Under the pieces are notes generated by a model. The model saw only the letters and a list, made by a program, of their open reading frames with translations, was not told where the DNA came from and did not search any database. From JACVRW01 sp963820315 (GTDB taxonomy: Bacteria; Actinomycetota; Thermoleophilia; Solirubrobacterales; Thermoleophilaceae), in NCBI GenBank assembly GCA_963820315.1, contig CAWFZK010000021.1:18428-82427 (forward strand): a DNA stretch of 64,000 nt, written 5' to 3'. Below, piece by piece: positions 25,298-34,141 of the stretch (positions are counted from its first letter, which is position 1; each line of letters opens with the position of its first letter). A program made the position numbers and the translations under genes.

Positions 25298-26370
25298 GCC
25301 CGTGCGGCCGCGATCCGTTCCAGCGCCTGGCGCTCCGCGACCTCGATGGGCGGGGATCCCTCGACCTGTGCGGTCTCGATGGCGAGGTCGAGCCGGTCCA
25401 TGGCGCCGGCGATCAGCTCGTCCTCGCGCGGCCCGTGCTCGCCGTACCACTCGAGCGATACGTGGATCAGGCCTCCGCAGTTGGCGAGGAAATCGGGCAC
25501 GTAGAGGATGCCGCGCTCATCGAGAACGCGCGCGGTCGCGCGGTTGTGGAGCGGGTTGTTGGCAGCGCCCGCCACCACGCGGCAGTCGAGCTGGCGCGCG
25601 CTCCGCTCGTCGATCATGCCGCCGGCCGCGCAGGGGGCGAGCACGTCGAGCCGCGCCGCCATCACCTCCTCGGCCGAGCCGGCGAGCTGGCCGCCGTGCT
25701 CTTCGCAGAAGTGCTGGGCGCGCAGGGGGTCGAGGTCGTAGGCAAGAATCTTCGCGCCGCCGGCGCTCAGCTTCGCGGCGAGCACCGAGCCGACCTTGCC
25801 GAGCCCGACCACGCCGACGCGGCGCCCGTCGAGCTCCGCCGAGCCGGTGGCCGACACGAGGCCGCGCAGCAGCGCCTGGTAGACGGTCTCCGCGGTGACG
25901 GGGGAGGGGTCGCCGCCGCCGCCGTTCTCGACCGAGCGGCCGACCACGAAGCGCGAGAAGCGGGACATGAAATCCATGTCGGCGCAGGACGTGCCGATGT
26001 CCTCGGCCGTCACGTAGGCGCCCTTCAGCCCGTCGATCACGTGCGCGGCGCCCTCGAGCCGCGCCCGTCGCAGCTCGTCGTTGCCGTCGTCGATCATGAC
26101 CGCCTTGCCGCCGCCCAGCTCGAGGCCCGCCGCCGACGCCTTCAGCGTCATCGTGCGCGACAGGCACATCACGTCGTCGAGCGCCTCCTTGAGCCCGCCG
26201 GCGTAGCTCTTGAGGCGCATCCCGCCGAGCGACGGGCCGAGCACGGTGGAATGAACGGCGACGATCAGGCGCAGCCCGGTCTCCGCGTCCTGGCGGATGA
26301 CGATCTGCTCGTGATCGTCTTCCGCGAGGGAGATGTTCGGACGCTGAACGGCCTGGGTAGCAATGGTCAT
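25294..26370 (-). CDS. Glu/Leu/Phe/Val-type amino-acid dehydrogenase
   Basis: 358 residues. Oxidatively deaminates an L-amino acid to its 2-oxo acid with NAD(P)+. Seen: GGMRLKSY, catalytic Lys in LELGGGKAVMI, TAEDIGTSCADMDFMSR (the form found in leucine and phenylalanine dehydrogenases), Rossmann VGVVGLGKVGSVLA and AGAANNPL. Glutamate dehydrogenases are longer (~420). The divergent indolepyruvate:ferredoxin oxidoreductase would consume aryl-2-oxo acids, so an aromatic amino acid (Phe/Trp/Tyr) is a reasonable substrate guess. A TATAAG -10 lies close upstream of the start. Confidence 0.88.
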   Translation of the reverse strand: MTIATQAVQRPNISLAEDDHEQIVIRQDAETGLRLIVAVHSTVLGPSLGGMRLKSYAGGLKEALDDVMCLSRTMTLKASAAGLELGGGKAVMIDDGNDELRRARLEGAAHVIDGLKGAYVTAEDIGTSCADMDFMSRFSRFVVGRSVENGGGGDPSPVTAETVYQALLRGLVSATGSAELDGRRVGVVGLGKVGSVLAAKLSAGGAKILAYDLDPLRAQHFCEEHGGQLAGSAEEVMAARLDVLAPCAAGGMIDERSARQLDCRVVAGAANNPLHNRATARVLDERGILYVPDFLANCGGLIHVSLEWYGEHGPREDELIAGAMDRLDLAIETAQVEGSPPIEVAERQALERIAAARA

Positions 26371-26538
26371 GTAGATTGACCTTATACCGGGTGCACGTTT
26401 CCTTCAACCCGGGAAAAGTACGAGCATAGAGCGAGATACGGACGGAATCAGCCCGCTCATTCGTTGCGTTCTGTGTACCGCTATTGGTAAGGTGACTTTC
26501 CCAAACTAGGGGCCGGGAACAGGAGGATGGAGAGCCGC
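26371..26538. promoter_or_regulatory. Divergent control region of the amino-acid dehydrogenase and oxidoreductase genes
   Basis: On the minus strand TTGAAG - 15 bp - TATAAG is a candidate promoter for the dehydrogenase operon. On the plus strand TTGCGT - 18 bp - TAAGGT could drive the oxidoreductase. The GntR/FadR-type regulator encoded in the operon probably binds here, but I see no clear FadR-like dyad. Confidence 0.4.
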
Positions 26539-29500
26539 GTGACCTCGACAGCAGTGCGCCAACGTGCCAGGGCCTCTCGCAACGGGACCCGTCGCGACGG
26601 CCGCAGCCACGCCGGCGCCGACCGCCGGGAGGGCGCGCGCCACGGCATCTCCCTCGACGACAAGTACGTCCTCGAGGACGGCCGCATCCTGCTCACGGGC
26701 GTGCAGGGCCTCGTCCGCCTGCCTCTCGACCAGCACCGCGCCGATCGCCGCCGCGGCCTCAGCACGGCGACGATGATCTCCGGCTACCAGGGCTCGCCGC
26801 TCGGCGGTCTCGACCAAGAGCTGACCCGCAACAAGGAGCTTGCCCGGGAATACCACGTGCATCACGTACCCGGGCTGAACGAGGAGCTCGGCGCGACCTC
26901 GGCCTGGGGCAGCCAGCTCGCCTCCGACCTGCCCGGCGCGCGCTACGACGGCGTGCTCGCCATGTGGTACGGCAAGGCGCCGGGGCTCGACCGCGCCGCC
27001 GACTCGCTGCGTCACGGCAACTTCGTCGGCGTCTCCCGCACGGGCGGTGCGCTCGCCGTCGTGGGCGACGACCCGAGCTGCAAGTCCTCCACGATCCCGA
27101 GTGCCTCCGAGCCGATGCTCGCAAGCCTGCACATGCCCGTCTTCTTCCCGGGCAGCGTGCAGGAGGTGCTCGACCTCGGGCTGCACGCGCTCGCCTGCTC
27201 GCGCGCGTCCGGGCTCTGGGTCGGCTTCAAGGTCGTCACCAACGTGGCGGACGCCCTGAGCACGGCGGCCGTGGCGCCGGCGCGCATCGAGGCCGTCACG
27301 CCCACCGTGATGTGGCAAGGCAAGCCGTACGAGCACGTACCGAACGCAAACCTGCTCGCGCCCGCCTCGCTCGAGATGGAGCGCACGCTGCTCGGCCCGC
27401 GCACCGAGCTCGCGCTCGCCTATGCGCGCGAGAACGGCATCAACCGCGTCGAGGGAGCGCGCGACGCCTGGCTCGGCATCGTCGCACCCGGCAAGACCTA
27501 TTACGACCTGGCGCACGCGCTGCGCGGGCTCGGCCTCGGCCTCGAGGGCCCCGCGCTCGAGCGCGCCGGCATCCGCATCCTGAAGCTCGGCATGGTGTCG
27601 CCGCTCGAGCCGCAGATCGCGCGTGAGTTCGCAGCAGGGCTGGACGAGATCGTCGTCGCCGAGGAGAAGGGGCCGTTCGTCGAGACGCTCCTGAAGGAGA
27701 CGCTCTACGGGATGGCGGACGCGCCGCGCATCCTCGGCAAGCGCGACGAGCAGGGCGCCCCGCTGCTGCCCGCGGAGCTCGACCTCGACGCCGACCTGAT
27801 CGCTCAGGCCGTCGCCTCCCGGCTCGAGCGCCGCGGTCTCGCGATCGATTCGGTCGAGGGCCGGCTGCGCAAGCTCGCCGAGATCCACGGCCGCCGGCCC
27901 GAGCTGCCGATGGCCCAGCGCTCGCCGTTCTTCTGCTCGGGCTGCCCGCACAACTCGTCGCTCAAGGCGCCGGAGGGCACGCTCGTCGGCGGCGGCATCG
28001 GCTGCCACACGATGGTGCTGCTGAACCCCGAGGGCAAGGGTGAGGTCACCGGCATCACGCAGATGGGAGGCGAGGGCGCGCAGTGGATCGGCCAGGCGCC
28101 GTTCACGGACGACCGCCACCTTGTCCAGAACCTCGGCGACGGGACCTTCCACCACTCGGGCTCGCTCGCGGTCCGCGCGGCAGTCGCCGCCGGCGTGAAC
28201 ATCACCTACAAGATTCTTTACAACGAGCACGTCGCGATGACGGGCGGCCAGGCGATCGAGGGCCAGCTGAGCGTCCCCGATCTCACGCGCTGGCTTGAGC
28301 TCGAGGGCGTCCGGCGCATCATCGTCACGGCCGAGGACACGAGCCGCTACCGCGGCGTCAAGCTGGCCGGCATCGCCGAGGTGCGCGACCGCAAGCAGCT
28401 GCTTCCGAGCCAGCAGGAGCTGGCCGAGGTCGACGGCGTGACGGTCCTCATCCACGACCAGGAGTGCGCAGCGGAGCTGCGCCGGTCGCGCAAGCGCGGC
28501 AAGGCGCCCGAGCCCGCCGAGCGCGTCTGGATCAACGAGCGCGTCTGCGAGGGCTGCGGCGACTGCGGCGAGAAGTCGAGCTGCCTGTCGGTGATCCCGG
28601 TCGAGACCGAGTTCGGTCGCAAGACGGAGATCCACCAGGCCTCCTGCAACAAGGACTTCTCCTGCCTCGAAGGGGACTGCCCCTCTTTCCTCACCGTGGT
28701 GCCGGCTGAGAAGGCCAAGCACAGTACGCCGGCCCTCCACGTCGAGCTGCCCGCGCCCGAGCCGCGCGTGAGCGCCGCCGACTTCGGCGTGCGCATGATG
28801 GGTATCGGCGGCACCGGCGTCGTGACCGTCAACCAGGTGCTCGGCATGGCCGCGCTCATCGACGGCCTGCACGTATCGGGCCTCGACCAGACCGGCCTGT
28901 CCCAGAAGGGCGGACCGGTGACCTCCGACCTGCGCATCACGAGCGAGCCGCTCGCCTCGGCCAGCAAGATGCCGGCCGGCTCGGTCGACCTCTACCTCGG
29001 CTTCGACCTACTGGGCGCCGCCAGCGAGAAGAACCTCGTCACCGCGGACCGCGAGCGCACCGTGGCCGTCGTCTCGACGAGCGCGGTGCCCACCGGGCGG
29101 ATGGTCGTGGACGTGGACGAGCGCTTCCCGGAGCTCGCCGGCCAGCTCGACATGATCGACGCCGCGACGCGCCGCGAGGACAACCTCTACCTCGATGCTC
29201 AGCGCCTCTCCGAGCGCCTCTTCGGCGACCACATGATGACCAACACGCTGGCGCTCGGCGCCGCCTTCCAGCGCGGGCTGCTGCCGGTCTCGCGCGAGGC
29301 GCTCGAGGAGGCGATCCGCCTCAACGGCGCGGCGGTCGAGAAGAACCTCGCCGCGTTCGCCTGGGGCCGTGCGGTGGTGGCCGCGCCCGACGCCGTCGAG
29401 GCGGCCACGCGCGATCCCGAGGCCATCGTGCCGGTGCGCGAGCTGAGCGAGCGCGAGCGTGAGCTCGTCACGCTCGCCGTGGACGGCGCTGACGGCGAGC

Positions 29501-29964
29501 TGCGCCGCCTGGTCGAGACGCGCGTCCCCGAGCTCGTCGCCTATCAGAACGAGGCCTACGCCGAGCGCTACGCGCAGCTCGTGCGGCGCGTGCACGTGAC
29601 CGAGCAGGAGCGCACGCCCGGGCACACGGAGCTGACCGAGGCCGTCGCGCGCCAGCTCTTCAAGCTGATGGCGTACAAGGACGAGTACGAGGTCGCGCGC
29701 CTCCACCTCGACGCCGTCGAGCAGGCGAAGCTCCAGGCCGAGTTCGGCGAGGGCGCGAAGGTCTACTTCATGCTGCACCCGCCGATGCTGCGGGCGCTCG
29801 GCCTCGACCGCAAGCTCAAGCTCGGAGCCTGGTTCGTGCCGGTCTTCAAGCGCCTGTATGCGATGCGGAGGCTGCGCGGCACGCGCTTCGACCCGTTCGG
29901 CAAGGCCGAGGTGCGCCGCGTCGAGCGCGAGCTCGTGGACGAGTACGAGGCGCATGATCGGTGA
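26539..29964 (+). CDS. Fused indolepyruvate:ferredoxin oxidoreductase (single-chain, frameshifted near its 3' end)
   Basis: About 1,140 residues. Converts aryl-pyruvates plus CoA to aryl-acetyl-CoA and CO2 with reduced ferredoxin. Order: pyrimidine-binding domain (STATMISGYQGSPLGGLDQE), TPP domain (CSGCPHNSS, GGGIGCHTM, GDGTFHHSG), two iron-sulfur cysteine clusters (CEGCGDCGEKSSC; CNKDFSCLEGDCPSF), then the gamma domain (MMGIGGTGVVTVNQVLGMAA). GTG 26539 has GGAG at proper spacing; ATG 26527 is directly fused to AGGAGG and less likely. The frame ends VDEYEAHDR, but the next frame continues the family C-terminus (see 29954-30154), so a +1 indel lies near 29953. Confidence 0.92.
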   Translation: MTSTAVRQRARASRNGTRRDGRSHAGADRREGARHGISLDDKYVLEDGRILLTGVQGLVRLPLDQHRADRRRGLSTATMISGYQGSPLGGLDQELTRNKELAREYHVHHVPGLNEELGATSAWGSQLASDLPGARYDGVLAMWYGKAPGLDRAADSLRHGNFVGVSRTGGALAVVGDDPSCKSSTIPSASEPMLASLHMPVFFPGSVQEVLDLGLHALACSRASGLWVGFKVVTNVADALSTAAVAPARIEAVTPTVMWQGKPYEHVPNANLLAPASLEMERTLLGPRTELALAYARENGINRVEGARDAWLGIVAPGKTYYDLAHALRGLGLGLEGPALERAGIRILKLGMVSPLEPQIAREFAAGLDEIVVAEEKGPFVETLLKETLYGMADAPRILGKRDEQGAPLLPAELDLDADLIAQAVASRLERRGLAIDSVEGRLRKLAEIHGRRPELPMAQRSPFFCSGCPHNSSLKAPEGTLVGGGIGCHTMVLLNPEGKGEVTGITQMGGEGAQWIGQAPFTDDRHLVQNLGDGTFHHSGSLAVRAAVAAGVNITYKILYNEHVAMTGGQAIEGQLSVPDLTRWLELEGVRRIIVTAEDTSRYRGVKLAGIAEVRDRKQLLPSQQELAEVDGVTVLIHDQECAAELRRSRKRGKAPEPAERVWINERVCEGCGDCGEKSSCLSVIPVETEFGRKTEIHQASCNKDFSCLEGDCPSFLTVVPAEKAKHSTPALHVELPAPEPRVSAADFGVRMMGIGGTGVVTVNQVLGMAALIDGLHVSGLDQTGLSQKGGPVTSDLRITSEPLASASKMPAGSVDLYLGFDLLGAASEKNLVTADRERTVAVVSTSAVPTGRMVVDVDERFPELAGQLDMIDAATRREDNLYLDAQRLSERLFGDHMMTNTLALGAAFQRGLLPVSREALEEAIRLNGAAVEKNLAAFAWGRAVVAAPDAVEAATRDPEAIVPVRELSERERELVTLAVDGADGELRRLVETRVPELVAYQNEAYAERYAQLVRRVHVTEQERTPGHTELTEAVARQLFKLMAYKDEYEVARLHLDAVEQAKLQAEFGEGAKVYFMLHPPMLRALGLDRKLKLGAWFVPVFKRLYAMRRLRGTRFDPFGKAEVRRVERELVDEYEAHDR

Positions 29965-30154
29965 GGCGCTGGCGCTGCTGACGCCCGACACCCACGACAC
30001 GGCCGTCGAGCTGCTCGAGCTGCCGGACCTGATCCGCGGCTACGAGGAGATCAAGCTGCGCGGCGTCGTCATGTTCCGCAAGCGCGCCGAGGGCATTCTC
30101 AAGCGGCTGCGCGCCGGGAAGCCGGCGCCGCAGGTGCTGTCGCTCGATCGGTAA
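29954..30154 (+). pseudogene. C-terminal segment of the fused oxidoreductase in a shifted frame
   Basis: Reads MIGEALALLTPDTHDTAVEL, then the LPDLIRGYEEIKLRG stretch, which is the normal end of single-chain indolepyruvate oxidoreductases. It begins exactly where the main frame stops (GAGGCGCATGATC). Removing one base joins the two. An independent 66-residue protein from ATG 29954 is less likely. Treat 26539-30154 as one gene. Confidence 0.75.
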
Positions 30155-30194
30155 CAAGCCGGTCACATCTGCGCGGCGGGGCGGCCCGTAGGGT
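30150..30194 (+). promoter_or_regulatory. 11-bp direct repeats and -10 box before the choice-of-anchor I gene
   Basis: GGTAACA (30150-30156) and GGTCACA (30161-30167) are direct repeats with an 11-bp period, the layout of actinobacterial PhoP (Pho box) sites. TAGGGT (30189-30194) is a -10, 6 nt before the ATG at 30201, implying a leaderless mRNA. Similar GTCACA repeats occur upstream of the phosphatase-like gene at 32727. Confidence 0.5.
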
Positions 30195-30200
30195 CGCCCG

Positions 30201-31697
30201 ATGACGAAGCGACCGGTCCTCGCCCTGCTCACCTGCGCGTCTGTGCTCGCTCTCGCCCCGGCGGCGGGCGCGGTCGAACTCACCAAGCTCGGCAGCACGC
30301 CGGCTCAGGGGGAGGCCCAGGCGGAGATCGCCGCGTATGACCCCGGCACCGAGCAGGCCTTCGTCACGAACGCCGAGGACAACACCCTCGACATCTACGA
30401 CTTCTCCGACCCGACGGCGCTGGAAGACCCTGTTCAGGTCGACCTGTCGCCCTATGGCGCCGGTCCCAACAGCGTGGACGTGAGCAAGGACGGGCTCGTC
30501 GCGGTGGCCGTCGAGGCGGACCCGATCACGGCGCCCGGAAGCGTCGAGATCTTCGACACGGACGGCAATCACCTCCACTCGTTCCCCGCCGGCTCGCTGC
30601 CCGACATGCTCACGTTCGCGAAGCACGACAAGTACCTGCTCGTCGCGAACGAGGGCGAGGCGCTCTCCGACGACGACGACCCGCAGGGCAGCGTCACCGT
30701 CATCAAGCTGAACAAGAAGCTCTCGAAGTCGACGGTCAAGACGGCCGGCTTCGCCGGTGTCCCGCGCGTCGGCGAGTACCGGATCGCCTGCCCGGGCACC
30801 CCGTTCGTGCAGGACGCCGAGCCCGAGTACATCTCCGAGGGCGGCTTCGGCACGGCGCTCGTGACCCTGCAGGAGGTCAACGCCGTCGGCGTGCTCGACA
30901 TCGAGCGGGGGCGCTTCGTGCTCGTGCGCGGCCTCGGCTACAAGGACCACGGGCTGGCGCGCAACGCGCTCGACCCGAACGACGAGGACGGCATCAACAT
31001 CAACCCCTGGGACGGCGTCGAGGGCATGTACCAGCCCGACGCGATCGCCTCCTACACCTGGTTCGGCCTGCCCTACTACGTGACCGCCAACGAGGGCGAC
31101 GCGCGCGAGCGGGAAGGCTGCGAGGAGGAGGACCGCGTGGGCGACGTTGGTCTCGACCCGACGGCCTTCCCGAACGCGGATGAGCTCGAGGACGACGCCG
31201 CGCTCGGCCGCCTGAACGTCTCGACCACGACGGGCGACCCGGACGGCGACGGCGACCTCGACCGCATCTTCTCGTTCGGCGCGCGCTCGTTCTCGATCCT
31301 CGGCCCGCTCGGCGGGCTTCTGTGGGACTCGGGGTCGCAGCTCGAGCGGATCGCCGCCGCGCAGGAGCCGGACCGCTTCAACTTCTCGAACGAGGAGCCC
31401 GCCGAGCTCGACGAGCGCAGCGACAGCAAGGGCCCCGAGCCCGAGGGCATCGACGTGGGCACGGTCGGATTCCGGACCTACGCGTTCGTCGCCTCCGAGC
31501 GGCAGGGCGGCATCTACGCCTACCGGCTGCAGGGCCCGTCAGCGTCCTTCGAGGACTACCTGAACGCGCGCCCCGACGACCTCGGGCCCGAGGGCGTCCA
31601 GTTCGTGCCGCGCTCCGACAGCCCGACCGGCCGGGCGATGCTGCTCGTGACGAACGAGATCAGCGGGACGGTGACGGCAATCGACGTGGCGCCGTAG
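30201..31697 (+). CDS. Secreted choice-of-anchor I-type beta-propeller protein
   Basis: 498 residues with signal peptide (VLALLTCASVLALAPAAGA). The mature part matches the choice-of-anchor I domain: AEIAAYDPGTEQAFVTNAED, NSVDVSKDGLVAVAVE, MLTFAKHDKYLLVANEGE, YYVTANEGDARE, GPEPEGIDVGTV and LLVTNEISGTVTAI, each looking like a propeller blade. Members are often annotated as alkaline-phosphatase-like; catalysis is not shown by the sequence. Aspartate-rich loops suggest calcium binding. It lies among PhoX-like genes and has Pho-box-like repeats upstream. Confidence 0.87.
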   Translation: MTKRPVLALLTCASVLALAPAAGAVELTKLGSTPAQGEAQAEIAAYDPGTEQAFVTNAEDNTLDIYDFSDPTALEDPVQVDLSPYGAGPNSVDVSKDGLVAVAVEADPITAPGSVEIFDTDGNHLHSFPAGSLPDMLTFAKHDKYLLVANEGEALSDDDDPQGSVTVIKLNKKLSKSTVKTAGFAGVPRVGEYRIACPGTPFVQDAEPEYISEGGFGTALVTLQEVNAVGVLDIERGRFVLVRGLGYKDHGLARNALDPNDEDGININPWDGVEGMYQPDAIASYTWFGLPYYVTANEGDAREREGCEEEDRVGDVGLDPTAFPNADELEDDAALGRLNVSTTTGDPDGDGDLDRIFSFGARSFSILGPLGGLLWDSGSQLERIAAAQEPDRFNFSNEEPAELDERSDSKGPEPEGIDVGTVGFRTYAFVASERQGGIYAYRLQGPSASFEDYLNARPDDLGPEGVQFVPRSDSPTGRAMLLVTNEISGTVTAIDVAP

Positions 31698-31698
31698 C

Positions 31699-32592
31699 TC
31701 AATCGGGCTTGCGGCCCGTGACGATCAGATAGCGGGCGTTCAGCTCGACCTCCGGCGGGCGGTCGTTGCACGACGCGAGCAGCCGGTCGAAGGCGGGGCG
31801 CAGGGCGGCGAGCGCGTACTCGCCCAGCCCGTAGGGGGCCGTGAGCGCGTCGAAGGCGCGGGTCGCGGACGGCCAGTTCATCCGCACCGTGCGGGTGCGT
31901 AGCTGCAGGTTCTCGAGCAGCGGACCGAGGCGCCGCCTGACGGTCTCCTCGCGACCCCAGGCCGCCGGCCAGAGGACGCCGTCCGGCAGCGGCGCGACGT
32001 CCGCGACCAGCTCGTCGAGGCGCCCGGGGAGACCGCGCGGTACCCAGGCGGTGAGTGCGACGAGGCCGCCGGCGCGCACGACCCGCACGAGCTCGCGCGA
32101 TGTCCGCAGCGCCCGCGGTGCGTGAGTCGCGCCGAAGCCCGACAGCACGGCGTCGAAGCTCGCGTCGCCGTACGGGAGCCGCTGCGCGTCGGCGACCAGC
32201 CAGCCGATGTCGGCGCCCGCGCCCTCGGAGCGCATTCGCCCGCGACCGACCATGGCGGGTGACAGGTCGCACGCGTCGACCTCCGCACCCGCGGCGGCGG
32301 CCCGCAACGCCACGTTGCCGTCACCGGCACCGACGTCGAGGACGCTGTCGCCAGACTCGAGCTCCGCCAGCTCGACGAGTGCGTCCGCCGCGGGCTCGAG
32401 CGCCCGCAGCAGCTCCAGATGCGGCTCGGCTTCCCAGCCCTCGAAAACACGGCTGTGGGCCGATTCGAAGTCGATCTCCGCGGCGGCCGTACCCCCGCGC
32501 GGGATCCGCAACAGCGAGCGCCGCGAGACGACCTGTTCCTCGAGCGGGCGCAAGCGCGGCGGCGGCTTCCCGTACACGTCGCGCTCGCTCAC
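31699..32592 (-). CDS. Class I SAM-dependent methyltransferase
   Basis: 297 residues. SAM-binding motif I VLDVGAGDGNVALRAA, motif II ACDLSPAMVGRGR, motif III LVADAQRLPYGDASFDAVLSG and post-motif RVVRAGGLVALTAW are all present. N-terminal ~50 residues are variable. Substrate unknown; similar to UbiE/Mmt-like enzymes acting on small molecules or lipids. GTG start at 32592. Its stop is 1 nt from the convergent choice-of-anchor gene stop. Confidence 0.88.
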   Translation of the reverse strand: MSERDVYGKPPPRLRPLEEQVVSRRSLLRIPRGGTAAAEIDFESAHSRVFEGWEAEPHLELLRALEPAADALVELAELESGDSVLDVGAGDGNVALRAAAAGAEVDACDLSPAMVGRGRMRSEGAGADIGWLVADAQRLPYGDASFDAVLSGFGATHAPRALRTSRELVRVVRAGGLVALTAWVPRGLPGRLDELVADVAPLPDGVLWPAAWGREETVRRRLGPLLENLQLRTRTVRMNWPSATRAFDALTAPYGLGEYALAALRPAFDRLLASCNDRPPEVELNARYLIVTGRKPD

Positions 32593-32637
32593 GACGGCGA
32601 TCGTATCCCCGCGCTGAGGGTTTGGCGCATGTGCCGA

Positions 32638-32671
32638 GTCACATTTACGCCACCGTCACACGAGTGTCACA
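32638..32671 (+). promoter_or_regulatory. Triple GTCACA repeats upstream of the PhoX-like gene
   Basis: GTCACA at 32638-32643, 32655-32660 and 32666-32671; the last two are 11 bp apart (TCACA plus 2, 4-bp gap, TCACA plus 2), resembling the direct-repeat layout bound by actinobacterial PhoP. The gene start (32727) follows with its own AGGAGG site. Confidence 0.45.
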
Positions 32672-32726
32672 AGCCCAGCTTTGGGTTCAGGTTGGATCGG
32701 GCGCCCACGACCAAGGAGGCGCAGGC

Positions 32727-34112
32727 ATGGCCATCGACGTGACGCGCAGGAGGTTCGTAGGGGGGTCGGCCGCCGTTGCCGGCGGGGTCGCCCTGGGCGG
32801 GCCGATGTCGGCACTCGCGAAGCGCTCCGGCCGGGGCTCGCGCGCGCGCGCGGTCGGATATGGGCCGCTGCAGCCGACGCCCGACGAAGACACCGGCACG
32901 GTCTATCTCGACCTGCCCGAGGGCTTCAGGTACCGCGTGATCTCGACGCAGGGGCAGACGATGGACGACGGCAGCCCCTGCCCCGGGATCTTCGACGGCA
33001 TGGCGGCCTACCCCGGCCGCGGCAATACGACCATCCTGATCCGCAACCACGAGAACCGCTCGCGCCCCGGCGAGATCACGGTCGACGTTCCGGCCGGCAA
33101 GCGCTACGACCACGACGTGAACGTGCGCGGCGGCAACACGAAGCTCGTCGTGTCGCGGCAGCGCGAGCTCCTCGAGGAGTTCGCCGTGCTCGGCGGCACC
33201 CACACGAACTGCGCCGGCGGTCCCGCGCCCTGGCGCTCGTGGATCACCTGCGAAGAGATCTTCAACTACGGCTCGACGGAGAACAACGTCACGCCGGGAA
33301 CAGGGATCCCGCACGGCTACATCTTCGAGGTGGACGCCGACGCCGACGGCCCCGTGGACCCCGTGCCGATCACCGCTGCGGGGCGTTTCGCCCACGAGGC
33401 TGTGGCCTGGCACGACGGCATCCTCTACGAGACCGAGGATCGCGGCGACGCCTGCCTGTACAGGTTCCTGCCCAAGCGCCGGCCGGACGAGGTCGGCGAC
33501 CTGTCGTTCGGCGGGACGCTCCAGGCGCTCGTGGTCCGCGGCCGGCCGAACCTCGACATGAACACGGCCAACCGCGGCGAGTCGTATCCGGTCGAGTGGG
33601 TGACGATCGTGGAGCCCAACCCACTGACCGACACGGTGCGGGTCGAGGCCCAGTCGAAGGGCGCGGCCATCTTCGACCGCACCGAGGGCACCTGGCCGGC
33701 CGGCAAGCACGTGTACTTCGACTGCACCACCGGCGGCGAGGCGCAGCTCGGCCAGCTCTGGCAGCTGACGCCGCGCGGTCGCGACCGCGGTGAGCTGAAA
33801 TTGATCTACGAGTCGACCGACGTCGAGGATCTCGACGGGCCGGACAACCTGGTGGTGGTGCCGCACACCGGCGACGTCTTCCTGCAGGAGGACTCCGGCG
33901 GCGAGCAGTTCGTCCGCGGTGTCACGAAGGGCGGCAAGATCTACGACTTCGCGCGCACCGCGTTGAACGAGACCGAGTTCTGCGGCGGGACCTTCTCGCC
34001 GGACGGCCGGACCTTCTTCGTGAACCAGCAGGGCGACCGCGGCGACGTGGGCCCGGAGCTGTCGGCCTTCACCTACGCGATCTGGGGGCCGTTCGACTAC
34101 CGCGAGGACTGA
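32727..34112 (+). CDS. Tat-exported PhoX-like (DUF839) phosphatase family protein
   Basis: 461 residues. Twin-arginine signal RRRFVGGSAAVAGGVALGG. The mature domain matches PhoX/DUF839: GILYETEDRGDACLYRFLPK, AGGPAPWRSWITCEEIFNYG, VVVPHTGDVFLQEDSGG, NETEFCGGTFSPDGRTFFVNQQG. PhoX enzymes are calcium- and iron-dependent alkaline phosphatases; whether all metal ligands are present cannot be judged by eye. ATG 32727 has AGGAGG 7 nt upstream; earlier in-frame starts overlap the methyltransferase and are rejected. A second, frameshifted DUF839 gene is at 34142-36017. Confidence 0.9.
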   Translation: MAIDVTRRRFVGGSAAVAGGVALGGPMSALAKRSGRGSRARAVGYGPLQPTPDEDTGTVYLDLPEGFRYRVISTQGQTMDDGSPCPGIFDGMAAYPGRGNTTILIRNHENRSRPGEITVDVPAGKRYDHDVNVRGGNTKLVVSRQRELLEEFAVLGGTHTNCAGGPAPWRSWITCEEIFNYGSTENNVTPGTGIPHGYIFEVDADADGPVDPVPITAAGRFAHEAVAWHDGILYETEDRGDACLYRFLPKRRPDEVGDLSFGGTLQALVVRGRPNLDMNTANRGESYPVEWVTIVEPNPLTDTVRVEAQSKGAAIFDRTEGTWPAGKHVYFDCTTGGEAQLGQLWQLTPRGRDRGELKLIYESTDVEDLDGPDNLVVVPHTGDVFLQEDSGGEQFVRGVTKGGKIYDFARTALNETEFCGGTFSPDGRTFFVNQQGDRGDVGPELSAFTYAIWGPFDYRED

Positions 34113-34141
34113 GCCGGCGGCAACCGCGGGCGGGCGCGGCC

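Noticed and set aside
26506..28872. A very long open frame antisense to the indolepyruvate oxidoreductase, and similar ones at 19467-21089, 2849-4543 and 36055-37827
   Set aside because: They are compositional shadows of GC-rich coding DNA: low-complexity Arg/Ala/Gly/Pro translations, no domain motifs, no ribosome sites, and fully overlapped by genes with clear families.
29950..29970. Programmed ribosomal frameshift in the indolepyruvate oxidoreductase
   Set aside because: No slippery heptamer or downstream pseudoknot is visible, and many other genes in the window have similar single-base breaks; sequence error is simpler.
34113..34141. Short CCGCG/CGCGG stem between the two PhoX-like genes as terminator
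   Set aside because: Only 5 bp in very GC-rich sequence, with no T-run; expected by chance.
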